A stretch of 37,364 nt of DNA from NCBI RefSeq assembly GCF_016918545.1, contig NZ_JAFFQC010000035.1, forward strand, positions 1 through 37,364, given 5' to 3'. Positions 16,486 to 25,221 of this stretch are shown piece by piece; the first letter of the stretch is position 1, and each line of letters opens with the position of its first letter. Under the pieces are notes generated by a model that was given only the letters and a program-made list of their open reading frames with translations, was not told where the DNA came from and did no database searches. A program made the position numbers and the translations under genes. The DNA comes from Desulfobulbus alkaliphilus (GTDB lineage: Bacteria > Desulfobacterota > Desulfobulbia > Desulfobulbales > Desulfobulbaceae).

Positions 16486-18211
16486 TGCTCGGCCTTCCTG
16501 CTGTAACGAAAACGCTGTGCGCCTCGCGTGCCGGGAGCAGTCGGCCTGAACGCGGTTCATAGCCGGTGATCCGGATATCCCCGAGGCCTGCCCCGGAAAA
16601 AGCCTCGCGCAACTGCGCCGTCCTGTACCACAGATGCTCCGGGCAGGGGATGCATGCGGGCTCATCAAAGGCCTGCCAGTCGAGGTTCTTCGTGGAAACC
16701 AGGACGCGGCCGCCCGGTGCGACCAACTCAGCCAGGCGGGCAACGGCCTTTTTTAAACCGACCCCGCAATTCTGGAGCACCCCAAGGCAGGTGAGCAGCG
16801 AGAACGGTTCGCCTGGAACAGGCTGCATGAAGTCCTGACAGCAAAACTTCGTGCCAATGTCCGCGATCTGTGCGCACCGCTCCAAAGCGTAGCGTGTCAG
16901 TTCCTCGGTGAGGTCAACGCCGCAATAAATAGAGGGCATCTGATTCTTTTTCACGGCGTGGAGGAAAAAATCTCCTGTGCCGGATCCCACGTCCAGCCAT
17001 GTTTCACCCTGGACCGAACCAAGAATTTCCAGGGCCAGGGCATACCGGTTTTCCATGCCTTCCGCTGAACCCCAGAGCACTTTCCGGTATGGTTCAGGGT
17101 GGACAAAGGCCTGGCGGTACGCGGAAACAACGGCATCAGTAGAGGAGTGTTTTCCCTCGTAGCGTAGCCAGGCTGAGAGTACATGGGCCGCAAGCCTGGA
17201 ATCACCCTGGCCGTCGAACAGCCTGCGGCCACTGGCCGCCATTTCGCGTATACGTTCAGGCATGGCCATGGCCCTGGAAATCTCATGGGCCAGTTGGCAA
17301 TCATCCTTCTGATTAAAGCGCCCGAGATTCACCCCCAGGTTGCGTTGCTCCAGCTCATTGGCCGTGGGCATCTGATTGTCTGCCAAGGCCAGAGCGACAA
17401 CCGGCACCCTCAAGTGAAGCATCTCGGCAACCGTCAACCCCGCGCCCACAATGGCCAGATCGCAGGAAGCCGCGAGCCGGTGAAAATTTTTGGGCGTAAT
17501 GTGCAGCCTGGCCCGCTGATTAGAAGCGCACAGGACCGTTAGTGCTTCAGGCGGACCGTAATGCGGACCGGCCACGACATGCAGATGAAATGAGCCGTTC
17601 ATGGACAGGAGAATGCGCGTGAGCCGTTCAGTCTGTCGCTCTGGGTCGGACGCCCCCATGACCAGGAGAATATTTTGCGGGTATTCCTGTCTGTCCTGGC
17701 CTGACATGCGCGGGTGCGATCCTGTCTGCAAACATTCCTCAGGCAGGGGCATGTATTCCGGACCGATGGCGCTGAAGGGCTTCCAGCGGCCAGGATAGAG
17801 GATCTGGTCAGCGCCAAGTCCGGGGTTCATAATGCCCAGCACAGGCAATCCCATCTTTTCGCCGCAGTCGTCAAAAGCCAGAATGGGCAAACCCGGCAAC
17901 TCGTTTGCCAGCTCATGATAAAAATCCCGAGGCAGAAGATAGGTGTCGATAATGAGTAAATAGTTTGGGGACTGGGCTAATTCTTGTCCCAGGAATTCGG
18001 GGGCCGCCGGGTCAGGGAGAACAGTTGGGCTGAATCCGGCCACCTCAAAGGGATCAGTGTCCGATCCAGGCAACAGCCAATACGTCACCCCGCACCCCTG
18101 GGATTGCAACGCCTGCCCCAGGGATATGCTCCTCCGAGCATGGCCTAAGCCGGAGGATGGCAGGCTGTCGGTGAGTATAATGATTGACGGTAAGCTGTCT
18201 GTCGGGATCAT
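16478..18211 (-). CDS. PseG-like UDP-sugar hydrolase fused to a SAM methyltransferase
   Basis: This 577-residue protein has two domains. Residues 1-345 resemble PseG, the hydrolase that removes UDP from UDP-2,4-diacetamido-2,4,6-trideoxy-altropyranose. It has TDSLPSSGLGHARRSISLG with the catalytic His24, MGASDPERQTERL, and the GT28-type C-terminal motif GAGLTVAEML followed by ALADNQ. Residues from about 365 form a class I methyltransferase with TWLDVGSGTGDFF at 406-416, a CGVDLTEEL acidic strand and LVAPGGRVLVS. Standalone PseG proteins are around 330-350 residues. The start overlaps the GNAT gene by 4 bases (ATGA). The fusion suggests the released sugar is methylated or that the two steps are channelled; this is inference. 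Confidence 0.82.
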   Translation of the reverse strand: MIPTDSLPSIIILTDSLPSSGLGHARRSISLGQALQSQGCGVTYWLLPGSDTDPFEVAGFSPTVLPDPAAPEFLGQELAQSPNYLLIIDTYLLPRDFYHELANELPGLPILAFDDCGEKMGLPVLGIMNPGLGADQILYPGRWKPFSAIGPEYMPLPEECLQTGSHPRMSGQDRQEYPQNILLVMGASDPERQTERLTRILLSMNGSFHLHVVAGPHYGPPEALTVLCASNQRARLHITPKNFHRLAASCDLAIVGAGLTVAEMLHLRVPVVALALADNQMPTANELEQRNLGVNLGRFNQKDDCQLAHEISRAMAMPERIREMAASGRRLFDGQGDSRLAAHVLSAWLRYEGKHSSTDAVVSAYRQAFVHPEPYRKVLWGSAEGMENRYALALEILGSVQGETWLDVGSGTGDFFLHAVKKNQMPSIYCGVDLTEELTRYALERCAQIADIGTKFCCQDFMQPVPGEPFSLLTCLGVLQNCGVGLKKAVARLAELVAPGGRVLVSTKNLDWQAFDEPACIPCPEHLWYRTAQLREAFSGAGLGDIRITGYEPRSGRLLPAREAHSVFVTAGRPSND

Positions 18212-18705
18212 ACGGCATTGGTTGGAGAGTCTGTTATGGTGTAGACAAAGATGTCAGCCTGTGTACCCTCAATTGTGGTTGTGCCGTTGTGAACAAATCC
18301 AGCCCTGGTAAAAGCCTTGCAGGACGGGATATTGTCAGCTCTTGCATACGCACGATAACCAGAAATCCCTGTTGTTTGATAAATGACATCGCAACCCAGA
18401 TTGAGAGCCTGTGGACCATACCCATGGCCACGACTCGCTTTGTCCAGCACGATGGACACATCAGCATATTTATTTTGAATATCGAACCGCAGCATTCCAA
18501 GAGTATTTTTGTCATTGTCTTCAATAAGGAACAAGAACCGGTCAGGATTATTCAATGCCAAATGAAACCAGGTTTTGTGTTCATCCAGTGGTATTTTTCT
18601 TTGCTTGAATGTCGCCTTTATAACATCTGGATCTGAAATGATTCCAAAAATATCTTGGCAATCGTCTATTGATGCGGGACGGATAGAAACGTTTCTATTC
18701 CTCAT
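18208..18705 (-). CDS. pseH: GNAT N-acetyltransferase, PseH-like
   Basis: This 165-residue GNAT protein has an N-terminal VSIRPASIDDCQDIF strand-helix. The acetyl-CoA pyrophosphate-binding loop ASRGHGYGPQAL lies near residue 98, followed by the IPSCKAFTRAGFVHNG segment that ends the fold. By position between pseF and pseG it should acetylate the C4 amino group of UDP-4-amino-4,6-dideoxy-AltNAc, the PseH step. The specificity comes from context; sequence alone gives only the GNAT fold. No strong Shine-Dalgarno sequence is visible before ATG 18705. Confidence 0.8.
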   Translation of the reverse strand: MRNRNVSIRPASIDDCQDIFGIISDPDVIKATFKQRKIPLDEHKTWFHLALNNPDRFLFLIEDNDKNTLGMLRFDIQNKYADVSIVLDKASRGHGYGPQALNLGCDVIYQTTGISGYRAYARADNIPSCKAFTRAGFVHNGTTTIEGTQADIFVYTITDSPTNAV

Positions 18706-18747
18706 GGCTATTAATAGAGGATTCTATAATGATGCATAGATAAAAAA

Positions 18748-19371
18748 TTATTTTACCATCAAAAACCATGTGATATCATCCTGTGGAAAAGGATCCCGGT
18801 GATAAACAAATCCATAATCCACCAACGTCAAATCACTATATCTATCCAACATTTCACCGGCAAAATCGCGCTTGAACAACTTTCCCGTATGCCCGCGGTA
18901 TTGCACTTCAATAGGGACTGGGTTGTAGTATTCGGCTATCAATATATATTTTCGGGATGATTGATACAGGCGATCATAAACATCGTTGAGACGATCCGGC
19001 GCGATATGAATCAAGACCCCTCGGGTATATGCCAAGTCGTATGTACGTTTTGGAGTATAGTCCAAGATGGATGACAGGTGAACTTCCAGGCCGCTGATTT
19101 GCGCGAGTTGTTCTGTAGCAGTGGGGTTGATTTCTATGGCTGCGAGTTCCACGGAAGGCAGCAACTGCCGCAATGCTTTCAGCATCAACCCGATATTGGC
19201 GCCAAACTCGATTGCCGAGGCAAGTGACCCCGTATGCTTTAGAACATTGGAAAAGAAAATAATTTTGTTGGCGGGGCCTGTAATTCCAACATTACGCCGG
19301 GAATATTCATCCCCGAAATCGCCGGCCCAGAACGATTCTTGTTCTGTGTTGTATTCACTGTTCATCTTCAC
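18748..19371 (-). CDS. Pseudaminic acid biosynthesis-associated methylase
   Basis: This 207-residue methyltransferase belongs to the small group found in pseudaminate loci. It shows NTEQESFWAGDFGDEYSRRN at the N-terminus, a SAM site in AIEFGANIGLMLKALRQL, and AYTRGVLIHIAPDRLNDVYDRL. The conserved tail GFVYHRDPFPQDDITWFLM is characteristic of the group. Its exact role is not settled; association with the Pse pathway is established by its repeated genomic context. It follows pseF by 9 bases. Confidence 0.85.
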   Translation of the reverse strand: MKMNSEYNTEQESFWAGDFGDEYSRRNVGITGPANKIIFFSNVLKHTGSLASAIEFGANIGLMLKALRQLLPSVELAAIEINPTATEQLAQISGLEVHLSSILDYTPKRTYDLAYTRGVLIHIAPDRLNDVYDRLYQSSRKYILIAEYYNPVPIEVQYRGHTGKLFKRDFAGEMLDRYSDLTLVDYGFVYHRDPFPQDDITWFLMVK

Positions 19372-19380
19372 ATCCTGTAG

Positions 19381-20091
19381 TTATATAGAATTACTATGGT
19401 TCATATCGGATCTCAGGGCCTTGTACATCAGCTCCGCCATTCTCCAGTCTTCAGGCGTATCAATATCGTGGACAAGATAACGTGGAAGGACCACTGGGAT
19501 GGATTCAGGGGAATAAAGCGCAACCCTGTTCAGAAACGCCTCAGACTTTCCCCAGTAGAACTGGCCGGCATCATGATAGGCTTCCTCCAGATCCTGCGAA
19601 CGTTTGGGCACATGTTCAGGAAAGATGGCTTCCAGGGCTCCGTCCTTCCTGATTCGCACTGACCTTTGGATGGGGGAAGGAAAGGTGGTCACGGTAAAGG
19701 CAAACGACTTCCCGCTCTCCTTGAGCAATTCAAGCCCGTTTCGCAAATACTCCGTGCGCAGGAATGGAGTAGTGGCATAGATGCAGCAGGCGTATTCAGG
19801 TTTCCGGTTCTTCTCAACAAGCCATTCAAGGCAGTGCCTGACAACAGCATTTGTTCCGGCATAGTCGTCCGCCAGTTCCTTGGGCCGCATGAACGGCACT
19901 TCAGCTCCGTAACGTTTCGCGACGTCCGCGATTTCTTCATCATCCGTGGACACGATTATCCGGTCAAACAATCCGGACTCCAGGGCAACCGAGATGGGGT
20001 AGGCAATCATCGGCTTGCCGTGAAAGTCTTTGATGTTCTTGCGGGGGATGCGCTTTGAACCACCCCGGGCGGGGATGATGGCGATGTTCAT
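19381..20091 (-). CDS. pseF: Pseudaminic acid cytidylyltransferase PseF
   Basis: This 236-residue enzyme transfers CMP from CTP to the nonulosonic acid, giving the activated donor. The N-terminal AIIPARGGSKRIPRKNIKDF is the CMP-sugar synthetase signature, with the Arg/Lys loop binding CTP. DRIIVSTDDEEIADVAKRYG and AYHDAGQFYWGKSEAF are typical of the PseF branch rather than NeuA. The ATG at 20091 overlaps the PseC stop (ATGA), so translation is probably coupled. Confidence 0.93.
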   Translation of the reverse strand: MNIAIIPARGGSKRIPRKNIKDFHGKPMIAYPISVALESGLFDRIIVSTDDEEIADVAKRYGAEVPFMRPKELADDYAGTNAVVRHCLEWLVEKNRKPEYACCIYATTPFLRTEYLRNGLELLKESGKSFAFTVTTFPSPIQRSVRIRKDGALEAIFPEHVPKRSQDLEEAYHDAGQFYWGKSEAFLNRVALYSPESIPVVLPRYLVHDIDTPEDWRMAELMYKALRSDMNHSNSI

Positions 20092-21737
20092 GGTATTATG
20101 GATTCCATTACTGTCTGTATTATTGAATTTTGCTGTTCAATGCTTAGCGAGGGATACATGGGCAGACTAATCGTTTCCTTATGATACTGCTCTGCTTCAG
20201 GACAGTAGCCCGCCGCAAACCCCATGGCTTCATAATAGGGCTGACGATAAACAGGAATATAGTGCAGGTTCACATTGACCTCGGCTGAATGAAAAGCATC
20301 GTACACTTGGCGCTGGCTTTTGGGACTATCACCTTGGCGGATGCGGATCGGGTAGAGGTGGTAGCTTGAACAGGTATCCGGATGCTGCCAGGGTGTTGTC
20401 ACGGGCAAGTCGGCAAAGGCTGTATCGTAGCGGGCGGCAATTTGACGACGCTTTTCAATGAACTCATCCAAGCGCGTCATCTGGCTCAAGCCCAGGGCAG
20501 CTTGGATGTCGGTCATGCGGTAGTTACAGCCAAGACGGATCTGCTGGTAATTCCATATTTCATCCGCGGGACGAGGCTGCATCTCCGCCTTGTTGCCGGT
20601 AATTCCGTGGGTACGAAAACACTCCATCAGCCTTGCCAATTCCGGATCATTGGTCAGAGCCATGCCCCCTTCACCCGTGGTGATGATCTTCACCGGGTGA
20701 AAACTAAACACCGTGATGTCACTGTAACGGCAGTTGCCCAATGGCTCGCCCTGATATTTGGCCCCAATGGCATGGGAGGCATCCTCAATGATCCTGAATC
20801 CATACTCCCGCGACAGGGTGTGAATGGCCTGCATCTCGCACGGCTGGCCGCACAGGTGCACTGGTACGACCACTTTGGGCAGGCAACCCGACTGCCGAGC
20901 CTGTACCAGCTTCGCCTCCAGGGCGTTGACGCTCATATTGTAAGTGCGCGGGTCGATATCCACGAAATCCACGCTTGCCCCACAGTACAAAGCACAATTG
21001 GCCGAAGCCACGAAGGTGGTAGGCGAGGTCCAGAGCGTTTCGCCGGGGCCAAGGCCCAACGCCAGACAGGCAATGTGCAGGGCGCTGGTGGCGGAGTTGA
21101 CGGCAACAGCGTGCCTTGCGCCGCAGTACTCGGCCACGATCTGCTCAAATGCCGGAACCTTCGGCCCCTGGGTCAGAAAGTCCGAGAGGAGTACGGAACA
21201 AACCGCGGACACGTCCTGCTCGGAGATGGATTGGCGGCCGTAGGGGATGGGAGCAACGGCTCGTCCTTGTGTTGTCGATTGGGTCATAAATGGGTCAATG
21301 ACATCAAGAAAAGGATACTTCCGGAAATCCTGTGCGTTCCCGGTAACAATCGTCTTGATATCGTGTTGCCGCATACAGTCCACTATCAGATAGTCGTATA
21401 TAGCAAAATGCTTAACCTGAAATCGCCGGACTTCGGCATGTGCCCCATCATCATGCAGAATCTCATGGAACGAACGTGTCTTGAGGACGTTAACTTCCGG
21501 GATGCGTACAAGTTTCCGGATGTATTCAGATGCCTGCTCCGTGGAAAAAGGACGAAGCGTTTTTCTGCCGTCCGTGACGACCTGAAAAAAATCGATCAGG
21601 TTGATATCAGTCACATAAAAACCACTTTTGGTGTACCGTTCCAGCAAGTCCAATGCAGTTGCATGAAAAGGGGAATCGGCATTCACCGAGTAGATAAAAA
21701 TATTCGAATCAAACAGCGGCTTGTCAGTCGTTTTCAT
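20088..21737 (-). CDS. pseC: PIN (VapC-like) domain fused to aminotransferase PseC
   Basis: One uninterrupted frame of 549 residues joins two unrelated domains. Residues 1-150 form a VapC-type PIN nuclease domain: LFDSNIFIYSVNADSPF (Asp10), LIDFFQVVTDGRK (Asp49), AIYDYLIVDCMRQHDI (Asp115) and TGNAQDF (Asp137), ending VIDPF where standalone PIN toxins end. Met151 then begins an essentially full-length PseC, the PLP enzyme that aminates the UDP-4-keto sugar made by PseB. It has SISEQDVSAV, the PLP lysine Lys350 in FSFHPVKIITTGEGG, and IIEDASHAIGAKYQG. No good Shine-Dalgarno sequence precedes the internal ATG (21287), so fused translation is likely. A VapB-like small gene overlaps the start by 14 bases. 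Confidence 0.9.
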   Translation of the reverse strand: MKTTDKPLFDSNIFIYSVNADSPFHATALDLLERYTKSGFYVTDINLIDFFQVVTDGRKTLRPFSTEQASEYIRKLVRIPEVNVLKTRSFHEILHDDGAHAEVRRFQVKHFAIYDYLIVDCMRQHDIKTIVTGNAQDFRKYPFLDVIDPFMTQSTTQGRAVAPIPYGRQSISEQDVSAVCSVLLSDFLTQGPKVPAFEQIVAEYCGARHAVAVNSATSALHIACLALGLGPGETLWTSPTTFVASANCALYCGASVDFVDIDPRTYNMSVNALEAKLVQARQSGCLPKVVVPVHLCGQPCEMQAIHTLSREYGFRIIEDASHAIGAKYQGEPLGNCRYSDITVFSFHPVKIITTGEGGMALTNDPELARLMECFRTHGITGNKAEMQPRPADEIWNYQQIRLGCNYRMTDIQAALGLSQMTRLDEFIEKRRQIAARYDTAFADLPVTTPWQHPDTCSSYHLYPIRIRQGDSPKSQRQVYDAFHSAEVNVNLHYIPVYRQPYYEAMGFAAGYCPEAEQYHKETISLPMYPSLSIEQQNSIIQTVMESIIP

Positions 21738-21987
21738 GAATATAATCCCTGGTTACGACCGCTTCACGATAGCCGCCATGGACAACATTACTTTTCAGGA
21801 AATCAATGAATTCTATCGTTTCGTGGTGAGCAGCACTTGGAGTGCATGTATCATCTTGCGGTTCCTCCAGGATTTCCAGGGTAACCCGTAGCAGCTGCCC
21901 TTCTCGCAAACTCATGGCAACCCATGGATCAACGGCAATAATCCCGCCTGAATGATATTTTGTCGTAAACTTCATTTCCGAAGGCAT
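21724..21987 (-). CDS. Putative antitoxin paired with the PIN domain
   Basis: This 87-residue acidic protein has a beta-rich N-terminus, KFTTKYHSGGIIAVDPWVAM, followed by LREGQLLRVTLEI and a longer helical tail. The pattern resembles AbrB/DUF104-type antitoxins, though no hallmark is decisive. It overlaps the PIN domain start by 14 bases, the usual layout of VapB-VapC modules. Starts at 21987 and 21975 are both possible and neither has a clear Shine-Dalgarno sequence. If it is an antitoxin, its PIN partner is now part of a biosynthetic enzyme. Confidence 0.6.
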   Translation of the reverse strand: MPSEMKFTTKYHSGGIIAVDPWVAMSLREGQLLRVTLEILEEPQDDTCTPSAAHHETIEFIDFLKSNVVHGGYREAVVTRDYIHEND

Positions 21988-22043
21988 GCTGCAAGCTCAT
22001 ATAATTGTCTGTATTCAAAAAAATTGTGATTTATGGCAGATTG

Positions 22044-23060
22044 CTATTCATGGGCAAAATTCGGTTCCACATGCAACCGGATCAGCTTCCTTAATTCAAC
22101 CACGCTTAAAAAATCCGGGTTTGTTCCGCTATTATAGGCAAAACCGGTCTTGACCATGGTGCACCCGTACAGTTCACAGTAGCGGCGGGTACTGTGTTTG
22201 CCCGTCGTGGGCAGAATCGCGAAATATTTGCCAAGGTCCACGGTGCAGTGGCTGTCGCTGGTCGTGATCATTTCCTCGTGGATTTTTTCTCCGGGCCGGA
22301 TGCCGATCACCGGTTTTTCGCATTCGGGACCAATGGCCTCGGCCACGTCCACGACCCTGTAACTGGGAATCTTGGGCACGAAGATTTCGCCGCCTCGGGC
22401 ATTTTCAATGGTCCAAAGAACCATGTCCACACCTTCCTGCAAGGAGATGTTGAACCGGGTCATGGCTGGATCGGTGATGGGCAGAACCCCGGTTTTGCGT
22501 CTGTCCAGAAAAAAGGGAATCACAGAGCCCCGGCTACCCATGACATTGCCGTAGCGCACCACGGCATACAAAATATCCCGCCCGCCTTTGATATTATTGG
22601 CCGCGATGAACAGCTTATCCGAGCAAAGCTTGGTTGCGCCGTACAGATTGATGGGCGCTGCCGCCTTGTCCGTGGAAAGGGCGATCACCTTGCGGATGCT
22701 GGGCGTGTCCAGGCAGGCCTCGATCAGGTTCTGGGCTCCGAGAATGTTGGTTTTGATGCACTCGAAGGGGTTGTATTCAGCCGCCGGCACCTGCTTCAAG
22801 GCCGCAGCGTGCACCACGATCTCGATCTGCTCCAGAGCGCGTCGGAGGCGGGGAAAATCGCGTACGTCCCCGATGAAATAGCGAATGGCCGGATATTTCC
22901 GATCATCGAATTCCTGCTCCATCTCGAACTGTTTGAGTTCGTCACGGGAATAGACCACCAAACGCTTCACATCCGGATAGCGTTCCAGAACTGTCTTGAC
23001 GAACGCCTTGCCGAATGAACCCGTGCCGCCGGTGATGAGGATGGATTTATTGTTGAGCAT
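22044..23060 (-). CDS. pseB: UDP-GlcNAc 4,6-dehydratase (inverting) PseB
   Basis: This 338-residue NAD(P)-dependent SDR enzyme starts the pseudaminate pathway by converting UDP-GlcNAc to UDP-2-acetamido-2,6-dideoxy-arabino-hexos-4-ulose. It has the Rossmann GGTGSFGKAFV, the catalytic STDKAAAPINLYGATK with the YxxxK pair, and the typical PseB/FlaA1 segments VVHAAALKQVPAAEYNPFE and RYGNVMGSRGSVIPFF. The length matches the family (about 330-340). It lies 31 bases after the ABC exporter gene and 57 bases before the VapB-like gene. Confidence 0.95.
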   Translation of the reverse strand: MLNNKSILITGGTGSFGKAFVKTVLERYPDVKRLVVYSRDELKQFEMEQEFDDRKYPAIRYFIGDVRDFPRLRRALEQIEIVVHAAALKQVPAAEYNPFECIKTNILGAQNLIEACLDTPSIRKVIALSTDKAAAPINLYGATKLCSDKLFIAANNIKGGRDILYAVVRYGNVMGSRGSVIPFFLDRRKTGVLPITDPAMTRFNISLQEGVDMVLWTIENARGGEIFVPKIPSYRVVDVAEAIGPECEKPVIGIRPGEKIHEEMITTSDSHCTVDLGKYFAILPTTGKHSTRRYCELYGCTMVKTGFAYNSGTNPDFLSVVELRKLIRLHVEPNFAHE

Positions 23061-23090
23061 TATTCTGTCATCCCTTGCTACGTTCGAATC

Positions 23091-24905
23091 CTACACTTCC
23101 ACATTTGAAGCCATTTTTCTGAAGCTCTCGCTTCTGGACAACAAATCGTCATAGTTGCCCTGAGCCACGACCCGGCCTTGGTCAAGTTCCACGATCACGT
23201 CACAGGACCGGACCGTGGACAGACGATGAGCAATGATCAGGATGGTCAAGTCCGGCCCCAGGTCTGCGATGGCCTGCATCACCGAGCGCTCCGTGACGTT
23301 GTCCAGGGCGCTGGTGGCCTCGTCAAAGACCAGCACTTCAGCTTGTTCGTAAAGAGCACGGGCAATACCCACCCTTTGCCGTTGCCCACCGGACAGCCGG
23401 ATGCCCCGCTCCCCGACAAAGGCCTGATACCCGTCGGGATGGTTCTCGATGAATTCGGCAATATTCGCCTTGCGGGCAGCCTTCCTGACCCTGTCCATAT
23501 CCAGGGTGGCCAGGGTATGCCCAAAGGCGATGTTCTCGGCTACCGTGGCGTCGGCTAAAAAGATGCTTTGGGGTACATGGGCGATGTTGCGCTGCCAGGA
23601 GCGGACAACATCTCCAAACAGAGGGCGGTCGTCTATGACGATGCGCCCGGACGTGGGGGCGAGCAACCCCATGAACAGATCCAGGGTCGTACTTTTGCCG
23701 CTACCCGTGGCCCCGACAAATCCGACCCGCGCCCCGCGAGGAATGGCCAAGTCCAGCTTGTCCAGTACCAGAGGGCCTGCTTCACTGTAGCGAAAGCTGA
23801 CGTGATCAAAGTGAACCTCTCGGGTAAAGGGCAGGGGCTTTGGCATCGGGGTACGGGCCGCTTCGGGCAAGGGTTGGTCCAGCAGGTCCAGAACATCCAC
23901 CAGGGACGCCTTTGATCCGGCCATATATGCCCAGCCGTTATAGACGATCTGCAATGCCGGCAGCATACGCTGGGCCCCCATGGCCAAGGCCCCAAGCACC
24001 GGCAGGGCCGCGACCATGTCCCCGCTTTGCCGGGCCAGACCATAGGCCAGGAAGGCGAGCATGGCGATGCCCAGGGCTTCCACGGTAAACCTCGGGGCGC
24101 CGGCAAGCAGGGCATTGTAGCCCTGGGCTTTGCGCATGGGCCAGTCCGCCTTCCTGTACATTTCGCAATAGGACGCCTGTTTGTTGCCCAGAATGATGTA
24201 CCGAATGCCGCCCAGGCCCTCCTGCAACGCCTTGAGTCTCCGGTTGGACTCAAGGGCAATACGCTGACTGTTGCGCGACAACCTGCTGCGCGAAAACCTG
24301 GTCATGCCCCCGTACATCAGCCCGAACCCGCCAAAGGCAATGCCGGCCACAAGGGGATCAATGGCCAGCAAGGTCAGGGCAATGGCCAGAACCAGAACAC
24401 ATCCGCTGATCATGATCAGCAGTTGCAACAAAACTTGAATAGCCCCCTCCACCTTGTACACCCCGCTGATCACCTCGCTGCTGTTGCGGGATAGGTGGAC
24501 AGGATAGGGCTGATACAGGGTCCGCCGGTAAATCTCGGCGCTCAGGTCGTGGCCCACGGCATAGGCGAACCGGGTGTTGGCCCAAAGCTGCAACAGCCGA
24601 ACCCCGCCAGCCACAAGGGCCGCGCTTACAAACAAGACCGTCACCGGAAGCAGTAACTGCTGGGCCTCGACAATCCCAACCCGGCCAGCCAGACCGGCAA
24701 CCACCGGATGCCCCAGCACCCGTTCCGGCGAGGTCAACACACCGATAAACGGCAAAATCGCCCCCAAACTGATCATCTCGGCCACGGCTGATACCTGCAT
24801 CAATACCGCCAGAAACAGACACTGCACCTTGCGCAGCCGATTCAAATGCCCCCAAAGACGCTTGATCAGGGTGAGGGTGCCGGTGGGTTGGGGGGGAGGT
24901 GACAT
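23091..24905 (-). CDS. ABC exporter, MsbA/PglK-type (fused permease-ATPase)
   Basis: This 604-residue half-transporter works as a homodimer. Roughly residues 20-330 hold six transmembrane helices. Residues from about 360 form the nucleotide-binding domain with Walker A GATGSGKST, signature LSGGQRQRVGIARALY, Walker B VLVFDEATSALD and the switch His in IIAHRLSTV. The sequence after the first helix (SLGAILPFIGVL) is like PglK lipid-linked-oligosaccharide flippases. Encoded just ahead of pseB, it probably flips a lipid-linked glycan to the periplasm. That substrate is inferred from context. Confidence 0.9.
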   Translation of the reverse strand: MSPPPQPTGTLTLIKRLWGHLNRLRKVQCLFLAVLMQVSAVAEMISLGAILPFIGVLTSPERVLGHPVVAGLAGRVGIVEAQQLLLPVTVLFVSAALVAGGVRLLQLWANTRFAYAVGHDLSAEIYRRTLYQPYPVHLSRNSSEVISGVYKVEGAIQVLLQLLIMISGCVLVLAIALTLLAIDPLVAGIAFGGFGLMYGGMTRFSRSRLSRNSQRIALESNRRLKALQEGLGGIRYIILGNKQASYCEMYRKADWPMRKAQGYNALLAGAPRFTVEALGIAMLAFLAYGLARQSGDMVAALPVLGALAMGAQRMLPALQIVYNGWAYMAGSKASLVDVLDLLDQPLPEAARTPMPKPLPFTREVHFDHVSFRYSEAGPLVLDKLDLAIPRGARVGFVGATGSGKSTTLDLFMGLLAPTSGRIVIDDRPLFGDVVRSWQRNIAHVPQSIFLADATVAENIAFGHTLATLDMDRVRKAARKANIAEFIENHPDGYQAFVGERGIRLSGGQRQRVGIARALYEQAEVLVFDEATSALDNVTERSVMQAIADLGPDLTILIIAHRLSTVRSCDVIVELDQGRVVAQGNYDDLLSRSESFRKMASNVEV

Positions 24906-24941
24906 GAGGTTGGTTGGTTTAGGATTTAGGGATTGGGGGAT

Positions 24942-25193
24942 TTAGGTATTTCGGTTCAGGTACATCAGAGCAATCCCCGCCCTTATGGGCTCGTCACTGC
25001 CAACTTCGGCATGCATATTTTCAGGTGTAATCTCAGTTAGAAGTTCGGCCAAGTGATATCTTTTGCGCATGGGCTTGATTATAATTTCGTCTACTCTAAA
25101 TGAGATATCTAACGAACTGCTCTCCGCAAAACCCCATTCTTTCGATGCGAGTTCGGCCAGGAAAGACCATTTCAGTGCATGAGTGAAGCTCAT
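24942..25193 (-). pseudogene. Decayed MazE-like antitoxin remnant
   Basis: The C-terminal half matches MazE/PemI-type antitoxins closely: ISFRVDEIIIKP followed by YHLAELLTEITPENMHAEV. The N-terminal AbrB-like strand with KWGNS is distorted to ALKWSFLAELASKEWGF, so the DNA-binding half looks decayed. No MazF-like toxin is seen nearby. The frame continues upstream to 25250 inside the regulator gene; the ATG at 25193 is preferred. It probably marks an older toxin-antitoxin module at the head of the operon. Confidence 0.55.
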
Positions 25194-25221
25194 AAGCTCG
25201 TCAGGTTTACGTCCTGTATGC

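Noticed and set aside
20382-21809. Long + strand open frame (475 codons) opposite the PIN-PseC gene
   Set aside because: It is the antisense shadow of a clear coding gene. The predicted sequence has no recognisable fold and is rich in His, Gly and Arg as expected for a reverse frame.
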